From: Russula earlei | Taxonomy: Eukaryota > Basidiomycota > Agaricomycetes > Russulales > Russulaceae | Length of the DNA stretch: 31,970 nt | Direction of reading: 5' to 3' | Assembly (NCBI GenBank): GCA_025769875.1 | Contig: JAGFNK010000588.1 | Coordinates: 1 to 31,970, forward strand | Part shown: positions 22,027-31,167 of the stretch, piece by piece | Position numbering within the stretch: the stretch's first letter is position 1 | Layout of the letters: the number at the start of each line of letters is the position of its first letter | Notes under the pieces: model-generated | What the model was told of the DNA's origin: nothing | The model's database searches: none | Seen by the model: only the letters and a program-made list of their open reading frames with translations | Made by a program: the position numbers and the translations under genes

Positions 22027-23784
22027 ATGAAAGCCACACAGATTCACTGTCCAGGCTGCAAGTGCAACTTTACCCATCGCAGCTACTCTCAACACGTTGC
22101 AAAGACTAGGAGTGTGTGCTGCTGTATAGTGCATAACACCACACCAGCCCATTTGGAGTCTCAGTCCATTCATCGCTCAGCATCATCACTAGCATCATTC
22201 CCAACTCCCACACCCCATATCGTTTCCAATATCACCTCTTGTGGTGAACGTGACCCTGCTGCGGATGACGGGCCTTTGGCCAATTACCCCATTTTGGGAG
22301 TCGTGCAATCGGACGGTGAGTATCCACTACAACGCTTATGGCTAACGCTGACCATTGACATCGTAGACTATGATGATGATCAAATCCACAATATGTGCTT
22401 ACCTGGGCAGGAAACTGCCATCGAACTGCCATTACCTGCAGATCCGGGGTATCCTGATCACCCACCTGCATGGACTGAGGTGGGCGAATCAGAGGCCATG
22501 CTAATGGACCAATTTCCATTTGGTCACCCTGGCACTCCAATTTCTGGACCGTATGACATCCATGCAGCAAATGGGTCTAGTGGCGCAGCACCCAGAGACA
22601 CCATATGGGCTCCATTCTCCTCCGAAATTGACTGGGAAATTGCATGTTGGGCAAAGATGCGTGGCCCAACATCATCAGCAGTCACAGATCTACTTGCAAT
22701 CCCTGAGGTACGTGTACCCCTATGTTCACACATTATAGCACTGAGGGATAGAGAAAGGTCGTCGAGAAGCTTGAGCTTTCCTACAAAACGACAAGGGAAT
22801 TGAACAATATCATCGACAAGAAATTGCCTGGGCGACCGCCATTCAATTGCAAGGAACTGGTCATCGGGCATGAACATCTTCGCTTCTTTTTCCGTGACAC
22901 CTTACAATGTATCCGGGCTCTCTATGGCGACCCCAATTTCATGAAGGACCTTGTGTTTGTGCCTGCACAACTTTATACCTCCCCTGAGCAAATGTCCCGC
23001 ATCCTCAATGAGATGTATACTGGTGATTGGTGGTGGACAGTCCAGGTGCGTAACACCAACTTTCAGTTTTTATTATACACTTACGATGGAGCCAGACGTC
23101 CCTCAAATCCCATCGCCCGGGTGCAACTATCATTCCCGTCATCATCTCGTCTGACAAAATACAACTTACTGTCTTCCGCGGGAAGACGGCATACCCCATA
23201 TATCTCACAATTGGAAATATCCCAAAAGACATTCGTCAAAAGCCGTCGTGCCATGCACAAGTACTAATCAGTTATATTCCAACAACAAACCTAGAAGGCA
23301 TGACAAACAAGGCAGCTCAACGCCATGCCTTGGCAAATATATTCCATACATGTATGGAAACTGTTTTGGCCCCAATCAGTTCCTGTGGAGAAACGGGTAT
23401 TGCTATGATGACTGCAGACAGAATATGGCGTCGCTGCCATCCAATATTCACAGTATTCATTGGTGATTACCCTGAACAGTCTCTCGTCACCTGTACATAC
23501 AGCGGTCGCTGCCCCAAGTGTCTGGTTCCTCATGATCGACTAGGTGTCTTTGAAGAGTTCCCGCCCCGTCTCTCTAGTGACGTGAAGCACCTCTATCGCC
23601 TAGCAGATGGGGACGTAGGCGTGTTCCACAGAGCCTGTCGAGAAGCTGGCCTCAAGCCCGTTTTTCACCCTTTCTGGGAATCTCTCCCATTCGCTGACAT
23701 CTTCCTGTCGATCACCCCTGATATCCTTCATCAACTACTTCAGGGTGTTATGAAGCATCTTATCGCATGGCTAACGAGCCCAAC
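22027..23784 (+). pseudogene. Plavaka-family transposase, cut by a retrotransposon
   Basis: Exons 22027-22315, 22367-22707, 22752-23045 and 23096-23784 join in phase for 537 codons. The start is the ATG 20 bp after the nearest upstream AG. The N-terminus has a zinc-finger pattern, CPGCKCNFTHRSYSQHV. Next come EIDWEIACWAKMRGPTSSAV, LNNIIDKKLPGRPPFN, YPIYLTIGNIPKDIRQKPS, FIGDYPEQSLVTCTYSGRCP (the Cys pair continues KCLVPHD) and ITPDILHQLLQGVMKHLIAW, an order typical of Plavaka (CACTA-like) transposases of Agaricomycetes. At 23785 the reading frame meets the LTR of the chromovirus. The rest of the gene should lie beyond that element, outside the window. Confidence 0.8.
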
Positions 23785-24745
23785 TGTCAAGACTCACTGT
23801 TGAACTATCCAGTTCAAGAGCGAGGGATAAGCTCGAAGACGAGTCGATAGACGTCCAAGACCGCGTGGGCAAGGAGTAGAACCCAGAGGAGCAACAAATA
23901 CCAGAGAGGTATTGTTACTGTGAGAGTAGAACAATCACGCAGGGAAGAGGCCAGGATAGTCACAAGGGGATGGTCCTTAAAGGAGTATCCCAGGAATGGA
24001 GAGTGCCGTAAACAAATGGACAGTCTGAGGACTGTCCGCTACTTTATTGAGCGCTTATATACTACAAGAGAGCTGCTAAATAGGGAACAAGTCATAACCT
24101 TGTTATCAAGCACAATAGAGTGATGAGTAAGAAGTCGGAGGACGCTTACTGAGCATGCTCAGTCATGCTCAGTAAGCTGCTGAGTAAGAAGCTTCTCTTG
24201 ATGAGTAAGAGCTTCCATTGTCCACGTGTTCACTGCTTTAGTACACGTGCAAGCACCTGATTCATTTCCTGTTAGTTAGTTTAGGGCCGGTCATTTGAGG
24301 ACTTGTAGTTTGGTTATGGAATAGTGTTATCTTATAAGGCCCTTATATAGTTCTATTAGGGTCCTTAGAGTCGACCCTAATACTTCTATTAAGGTCCTTA
24401 GTGTTGCCTTATAGTTCGTTCTATAGTTATTAGAGTTGGTCTAATAACGCGTTGTAGGGCCTTTGATACTAGGTTAGTACCTATTGTAGAGTTCCTAGGG
24501 TCGTTCCAAAGGGTCCTTAGGAAGGCTCTAATACTGTCCTTAGTTGCTAGAAGGGTTGCCTTTAAGTGGGGCTTGCTGTATGTCGATTGTGCCGAGAATC
24601 GCTCGCGCAACAATGCGCGCGCGATATTGTGGACACCTCTACTCACCCCTTTTGCTCGTGTGAACAGGGTGGCATCATAGAGGCTGGGTTTCCTCCTATA
24701 AGGAAGGGTCCTTCAAGGGCCCTCTCCGGGGAATGGTTCATGACA
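23785..24745 (-). repeat. 3' LTR of the chromovirus
   Basis: 961 bp with perfect 5-bp inverted ends TGTCA...TGACA. On the minus strand it directly follows a polypurine tract, which marks it as the 3' LTR. It has a minus-strand TATA box, CTATATAAGG (24341-24350). It differs from 28479-29439 at four positions only: 23863, 24013, 24239 and 24574, all transitions, with no indel. Confidence 0.92.
24145..24176. repeat. Palindromic hairpin inside the LTR
   Basis: Arms cttactgagcatg and catgctcagtaag with a 6-nt loop. Nested inside is a 16-bp perfect palindrome, actgagcatgctcagt (24148-24163). An identical copy lies at 28839-28870. Confidence 0.85.
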
Positions 24746-24758
24746 TTCATCCCCTCTT
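24746..24758 (-). promoter_or_regulatory. Polypurine tract of the chromovirus
   Basis: Minus strand AAGAGGGGATGAA immediately ahead of LTR start TGTCATGAACC. It begins at the TAA stop of the chromodomain frame. Confidence 0.75.
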
Positions 24759-25040
24759 TATGACTTAGTTGCTCCTGCAACTATGTTATTAGACTTAGGC
24801 ATTGTTGGGTACTGTCGGTGAAAGGCCTTTACAGCCTCTTTGGCTTTAGTTAGGTTTGACGCGGGCTCCCAAGTGTTCTCTGCCGCGGGGTACCCTTTCC
24901 ACTGTACTAGGTATTGAATGCCTCTACGGTTGGGGGAATGTCTGGACGCTAAGACTTTGTCCACTTCATACTGTTCCTCCCCTTCTATTATAGTAGGGGG
25001 GGGTTGTTTGAAATTAGGGCCGTGGGCAAGTGGTCTCTTT
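24758..25040 (-). pseudogene. Chromodomain end of the chromovirus polyprotein
   Basis: Frame continuing from integrase after a one-base shift at the TTT of 25038-25040. After a linker (HGPNFKQPPPTIIEGEEQYE) comes VDKVLASRHSPNRRG, then YLVQWKGYPAAENTWEPASN, the hallmark chromodomain core with its aromatic residues. It ends at the TAA abutting the polypurine tract. In this family the domain reads histone methylation and steers integration. Confidence 0.85.
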
Positions 25041-26230
25041 ATACGGTTTGATCAGGGAATTATGGAAGACTGGATGTATCCTCCATGTCTTTGGTAGTTC
25101 CAGGCGTACGTTGACTGGGTATGAGGTGACCACCTTGAAAGGTCCGTATCGTCGAGGGGCTATCTTGGCTTTTGGGTGTGTTGTCTTCAGATTAGTGGCT
25201 TCTAGCCAGACTAAGTCTCCTGACTTAAACTGGTACTTGGGGAAGTGGGAACTGGGCTGTCCCATTAGTGCTGCGGCATTCCGGAGGGAGGCTGCGACCT
25301 CCTCTCTAAGTAGATCTAGTTGTTGCAGACGTTCCAGGACGGAAGGGAACTTGGTATTGAAATTGAAAGGGGGGGCAAATGTCGGATTGAAGCCATACCA
25401 TATTTCAAAGGGGGCTTTGTGGGTTGCACTATGGGTGCGTGCGTTATGAGCGAACTCCATGAATGGGACTAGTTCGGCCCAGTTATCTTGTTGGTGGTTA
25501 CAGAAGATCCTCAAATACTGTTCTAATTCTTGGTTGACCCTTTCTGTTTCCCCATCTGATTGGGGGTGGTATGCCGTACTAAGGGAGGACTTAACATTTA
25601 GTTTCTTCCATAGTTCTTGGGTAACTTTTGCTGCGAACTGAGGACCTCGGTCGGAGATGATTTGAGTTGGTAACCCTACTCGTCTCCACACGTTGTTCAT
25701 GATTAGAGAGGCAGTATCCTCTGCATTGATGGTCTTGTGACATGGGGAGATGATGGTAGCTTTACTAAAGCGGTCCACCACTACTAGTAGGCTGTCATAC
25801 CCTTGAGAGAGAGGTAGATCGACAATGAAGTCCATGGTGATGCTGTCCCAGATCTTGCCCACAGGGGTGATAGGGACTAGGGGTACGGTCGTTGTTGGGC
25901 GGTTCTTTGTGCTTTGACATATAGCACAACCATCTACATAGTTCTTGACAAATGTTAACATTCCTGGCCACCAATAGTTACGGCTTATTAGTTCGTAGGT
26001 CTTCCATTGACCCGGGTGGCCAGTGGCTAAGGAATCGTGGTGTACTTTGAGGACTGTTCGTCTTAGTGCGTCTGATCTTGGGACATAGACTTTTCCTTTG
26101 AAGAGAATCAGTCCTTCTTCTAAGTTCCAGTCCTGCAAGCCTTTTGTAAGGCGACGGGGGCCATTCTTCAGGATGGTTTCTAAGGCCTCTTTGACTTCCG
26201 GGTCAGTAGTCTTTGCTGGAACGTAGTTGT
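25014..26230 (-). pseudogene. Integrase of the chromovirus
   Basis: Frame open from about 26230 to the out-of-frame stop at 25014. The zinc-binding HHCC domain is HHDSLATGH ... CAICQSTK. The catalytic core has DFIVDLP for the first Asp, SDRGPQF for the second, and AYHPQSDGETERVNQ for the Glu, the DD35E triad. Near the end are the GPF-like RRYGPFKVV and LPKTWRIHPVFHNSLIKPYK typical of Ty3/gypsy integrases. Catalytic residues are intact; only frame shifts at each side damage it. Confidence 0.9.
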
Positions 26231-27045
26231 TTTCTTAGTTCGAAGTCCCCTATGGGTTCCGTTGTGGATGGTCGGGTTGCCCTAATTTTAAAAAATTGCT
26301 GGTCGAGCAGGACCTGTGCGTCATTTTCATGCATCCCCTCTTTATAGTCTGGCCGCCTGGACAGACCGTCGGCTTTGTTTTGGGTTCCCGGGTGGTGAAT
26401 AATGTGGAAATTGAATGCGCTAAGCAGTAAAGCCCACCGAGCTTGTCGCCGAGTGAGTTTCTGTTTTGTCATGAAGTATGTGAGGTTGTGGTGGTCTGTC
26501 CACAATTCCACAGGGTGTTTAGCACCTTCTAAGTAGTGTCGGAAATGCCAAAGCGAGGAAACTATAGCCAAAAGTTCTTTGTCGTAGATCATATAGTTTC
26601 TTTGAGCAGGATCTAATGATTTGGAGAAGTATGCCACCGGGTGGTATCGGTTTAGTTCATCCGGCTGTTCTAAAATGGAGCCGACCGCAAAGTCGCTTGC
26701 GTCGCAGATCAAGCGGAATGGTCGTGAATGGTCAGGGAGCATCAAGACGGGTGCCCTTGTGAACGCTTCAATAAGGATGCGGAAGGCTTTTTCCTCTTCG
26801 GACCCCCAGTGAAATGGGTGGTCCTTCTTGGTTAAATTAAACAATGGTCGGGCTAGATGGGAATACTGGTGTATGAAACGTCTGTAGAAGTTACAAAAGC
26901 CTAAGAAGGCTTGAACTTCGGTGATATTACTAGGGGTTGGCCATTGTGTAATGCCTATGAGTTTATCTGAGTCCATTGATATGCGTCCTTGTGAAATGTG
27001 TATGCCTAGATAACTGATGGATGTTTGACGGAAAGCGCACTTTTC
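26203..27045 (-). pseudogene. RNase H and RT thumb of the chromovirus
   Basis: Starts in frame just after a one-base insertion beside the GG at 27045-27046 (family reading KPEKC). It reads CAFRQTSISYLGIHISQGRI, then VQAFLGFCNFYRRFIHQYSH of the RT thumb, FRLICDASDFAVGSILEQ (first RNase H Asp), YDKELLAIVSSLWHFRHYLE (Glu), and LWTDHHNLTYF (Asp). It stops at 26203 because of another one-base shift next to a TTTT at 26230-26233. Confidence 0.9.
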
Positions 27046-28369
27046 CTGGCTTTAGGTATAAGTCATGGTCTTGTAGGATTTTAAGGACCTTGTGTGTCCA
27101 TTGATCTAAGTCATGGACGGTGTTTGCAAGGATTAGTATATCGTCTAGATATACCACAACGTGTCCTGTTGTGATCAGTGGTGCTAAGATATTGTTCATG
27201 AATCGTTGGAATGTGGCTGGTGCATTACAAAGGCCGAAGGTCATTATAAGTGGTTCGAAGAGGCCTAAAGGTGTCTTAAAGGCTGCAAGGTGTTCATCAC
27301 CTTGTCGCAGGCGGATGTTATTGTATCCCCATCGTACGTCAAACTTTGTGAAGTACTGTGCCCCTTGTAGTTTGTCAATGAGATCCGGGATTAATGGCAG
27401 GGGGTAGGCATCTTTGATAGTGGCGGCATTAAGTCCTCGATAGTCTTGTACTGGTCGCAAGGCACCTCCTTTCTTTTCTACAAAGAAAAATGGGCTAGCT
27501 ATTGGTGCTTTGGAAGGGCGGATAGTCCCCCGTCTGAGGTGTTCGTCTAGATACTCCTTCAAGGCTATTAATTCCTTAGGAGTGAGTCTATAGATGCCAC
27601 AGTCCCTTCGTGAGGATTCTGGTTTGAGGTTAATGGCATGATCCCATGGTGCATGAGCAGGGAGGCGTTGGGACGCTTGTTCGTCAAATACACTTTGCCA
27701 GACTTTAAATTCTGTTGGGATTAGTTTCTCGAGGGGTTGTGTTGGCTGACTGTCCTTTGCCAGTTTGGTAGATGTTGTACTCTTTGCCTGGATTCGTAGT
27801 GGGTGACGTTGGAAGGCATTGTAAATGTGTTGGTCAACAAGGGGTTCTTCCTTGTCCATGGTATCTCGAAATATTAATGCTGCTTCATGCTTGAATGATG
27901 GCTCTTCCTCTGCTGGAATTGTGAGGGCTTTTATCGATCCCGCGTGTGTACTGTGGGTCGATGGGACTGTTATGGAGGGTTGTGTCATTACACACGTTGC
28001 TGGACAGTTCTGTAATGTGATAGTGTCGTTGGTCCAGTTGATATCTGGGTTATGGTGTCGTAGCCAATCAGTACCCAGGATAATATCGTGGTCTCCGATG
28101 TTGGTAACAAGAAATTCTGCTTGTTCGTCATGTGTACCTCCCATTGCTTTGATTCGTAGTCGTTGGATGGTGCTATATCTGATTAAACCATTAGTGTTTG
28201 TGGTGCCGTCTACATTCTGTGCTGGTAGGGGTCTTTGTAAGTTGCGGAGGTGGAGATTATGTTGATTCACAAATTGTTCGTGGATGATCATTCCTTCTGC
28301 CCCACTGTCTATGAGGGCACTTGCACCGATTTCCTTGCCGCTGAGTTTCCCCACGAGTGTTACTTTCAA
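26963..28369 (-). pseudogene. Protease and reverse transcriptase of the chromovirus
   Basis: The protease active site is LIDSGAEGMIIHEQFV. RT follows: the RT finger GIYRLTPKELIALKEYL, FFVEKKGGALRPVQDYRGLN, FTKFDVRWGYNNIRLRQGDE (usual FD.R.GYNNIR), MTFGLCNAPATFQRFMN, and VVVYLDDILI, the YLDD catalytic box. The frame has no ATG at its left end and stays open upstream to 28478, where the solo LTR begins. It is thus part of a Gag-Pol polyprotein, not a separate gene. A one-base insertion at 27045-27046 diverts it into the false end at 26963. Confidence 0.92.
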
Positions 28370-28478
28370 GGCTATGGAAGGGGATCTTATATTCTTTGTA
28401 AAGACTTTGGGGTAATTGATTTGTATGGGTATAGTGGCAATCTGTACCGTATTCCTTAGCGGTGCACTAAGGGGTTCT

Positions 28479-29439
28479 TGTCAAGACTCACTGTTGAACT
28501 ATCCAGTTCAAGAGCGAGGGATAAGCTCGAAGACGAGTCGATAGACGTCCAAGACCACGTGGGCAAGGAGTAGAACCCAGAGGAGCAACAAATACCAGAG
28601 AGGTATTGTTACTGTGAGAGTAGAACAATCACGCAGGGAAGAGGCCAGGATAGTCACAAGGGGATGGTCCTTAAAGGAGTATCCCAGGAATGGAGAGTGC
28701 CGTAAATAAATGGACAGTCTGAGGACTGTCCGCTACTTTATTGAGCGCTTATATACTACAAGAGAGCTGCTAAATAGGGAACAAGTCATAACCTTGTTAT
28801 CAAGCACAATAGAGTGATGAGTAAGAAGTCGGAGGACGCTTACTGAGCATGCTCAGTCATGCTCAGTAAGCTGCTGAGTAAGAAGCTTCTCTTGATGAGT
28901 AAGAGCTTCCATTGTCCACGTGTTCACTGCTTCAGTACACGTGCAAGCACCTGATTCATTTCCTGTTAGTTAGTTTAGGGCCGGTCATTTGAGGACTTGT
29001 AGTTTGGTTATGGAATAGTGTTATCTTATAAGGCCCTTATATAGTTCTATTAGGGTCCTTAGAGTCGACCCTAATACTTCTATTAAGGTCCTTAGTGTTG
29101 CCTTATAGTTCGTTCTATAGTTATTAGAGTTGGTCTAATAACGCGTTGTAGGGCCTTTGATACTAGGTTAGTACCTATTGTAGAGTTCCTAGGGTCGTTC
29201 CAAAGGGTCCTTAGGAAGGCTCTAATACTGTCCTTAGTTGCTAGAAGGGTTGCCTTTAAGTGGGGCTCGCTGTATGTCGATTGTGCCGAGAATCGCTCGC
29301 GCAACAATGCGCGCGCGATATTGTGGACACCTCTACTCACCCCTTTTGCTCGTGTGAACAGGGTGGCATCATAGAGGCTGGGTTTCCTCCTATAAGGAAG
29401 GGTCCTTCAAGGGCCCTCTCCGGGGAATGGTTCATGACA
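28479..29439 (-). repeat. Solo LTR nested between gag and pol
   Basis: 961 bp, 99.6% identical to 23785-24745 by direct comparison (four transitions). It is flanked on both sides by gttct (28474-28478 and 29440-29444), a 5-bp target duplication. Removing the LTR and one gttct abuts the gag end and the open pol frame. A TATA box CTATATAAGG lies at 29035-29044 on the minus strand. Confidence 0.92.
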
Positions 29440-29445
29440 GTTCTA

Positions 29446-31167
29446 TCAAAAATCCATAGGAGCAGAATGGGGACGTGGAATGTTAGTGGTGAGACTTTCT
29501 CGCCAAGTTACAAGGGAAGCAATAGGAACTGGGTCGGTGTCTTTCTGTTCAGGTTGTTCTTCCTGAATGGTAGCTGAACGGACTGCAGTCTGTGAGGATT
29601 GTCCGGGGCGACGAGCACGGGCAGCAGCTTTCTTAGACCTGCATTCTTTGGCCATGTGGTTGGGTTTGCCGCAATAATAGCACAGTTTTAACTCTGTGCG
29701 TCGTTGTTTCTCAGCTTTCGTGAGCGTGTTACGGGGGGCATTGTTGTTCCAGCGTTGTTCACCTGGTTCCCCTTGATAGAGATTGATCTCTACTGGAGTG
29801 TCCGGGTCATTAGTACCTAGACCTCTTGTTCGTACTGGCGGTTTTCCTGTACGGAATGATGGTGACATCCACATGTGATACACTTGATCGAATTCGCATG
29901 CTTTCTTGACCAGTGCTGCCAAGGTGGTAGGCGCAGGCGTTATACCTAATATCTTGGTGTGAATCCCTTGATTCAGGTTACGGCGGAAAGCAAACATCTT
30001 AGTGTTCTCATCTGCTTGGGAGCGGGTCGCATGATGGGACCACTTTTGGTACCACTCATTGAACGGGGTGTTGCCTTGTCGCAGGGAGTGCATTAAGGCA
30101 TTTGATTCTAATTGCGCATCTGCTGGAATGAAGTGGTCGGCAAAGGCTGTCTTAAAGTCTTGCCAAGTGCCATAGTTGATTGGTTGTAAGGCTTGAGCCT
30201 TTGTCGTTAGTTCTCGGGCCCATGTCCCTGCTGGGGTACCTATCTTGAAGTGAGTAAGGGCCGCTGCGACTCTTTTCCCTTCGTCTGGAAACGAGTCCAG
30301 GTTGATGTAGTAGTAGTTGTCCAAGGCAGCCCAGAATGTTTCCGCGTTCTCTGCTTTGCCATCAAAGGCTTCTGGGGCAGTCCCAATGATACGATTCTGT
30401 TGTACCTGGGCAGGAGCTGGTGCCGCCATCGGAGCGGGTTGCACGGGAGGTGGTGGCGGTACTGGAGCTGGTGGTGCTGGAGGTGCCGGCGGTGCTGCTT
30501 GTGCAGGTGCTGCCGGTGGTGGTGCTGGTGGAGCTGGTGTTGTTCGAACTCTGATTGAACGAACAGGAGTTTGTGTCGTTTGTGTAGGGGATGGAGGTGG
30601 TGGCGGGGGCGCCGCTACTGTGCGTTGTCCTACTGTTACGGGAGTGGGAAGATGGCTTGGTTCGGGGGAGTCAAATCCTCCTGGTACTCTAGAGGGGCCT
30701 GGTGTCGGAGTGTTCCCTCGCGCCGGGGTGAGGGCTCTGGTAACTTGTGATAGAACCCTTGATGCAGTTTCTACTGTGGCTTCGAGGGTGCGGGTAACTT
30801 CTGCTTGCTCCGCTTCTTCCTGAGCGGTCGAGAAATCGACTGGCTTGTGGTTTCGGTACGTGAATAGTTCGAGATTCCTACTCCCGTGAACTGTTCGACC
30901 TTGGAATGACGCAGTTCCAGTGAGGAGGTCAAAATTGCGAAGAAAGGCGATTTCTGGGATGAGGGTTCGAAGGGTTTCTGGAGTGAGTTCAACATCCTCT
31001 TCGTCCCCGTCTTTCCTTGCGTCTAGGGTCCAAGGGTCGTAGAGGGTATCGTATTGGGTGACTGCTCGGTCTCTGCAGTAGCCACTATAATATTCCCCAG
31101 TGATGTTATAGTCGACGTTTCGGAAGAGGACAGGAATTTGCAGTTGTTCACTTTCTGTAAGGGGTCT
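29446..31167 (-). pseudogene. Gag of the chromovirus (main part)
   Basis: Frame open without a stop from about 31167 to 29446 (574 codons); no ATG is present before residue M at 30429, so translation must enter from the damaged part upstream. Order: an acidic N-terminal piece (RNVDYNITGEYYSGYCRDRA), a helical piece with LTPETLRTLIPEIAFLRNFD, a long Pro/Ala-rich low-complexity linker (about 30420-30620), then the retrotransposon Gag domain (FDGKAENAETFWAALDNYYY, HFIPADAQLESNALMHSLRQ, FNEWYQKWSHHATRS) and a CCHC knuckle CYYCGKPNHMAKEC. It ends at a TGA within a run of five T. The pol frame is -1 relative to gag at that point. Confidence 0.82.

Noticed and set aside
24398..24646. 82-codon frame on the minus strand in the LTR, repeated at 29092-29340
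   Set aside because: It lies wholly in the LTR, has no family resemblance, and its identity between copies only reflects LTR identity.
23785..29439. A complete 5.7-kb retrotransposon bounded by the two 961-bp LTRs
   Set aside because: Gag lies outside this interval, the right LTR has its own gttct target duplication, and only the left LTR adjoins a polypurine tract.
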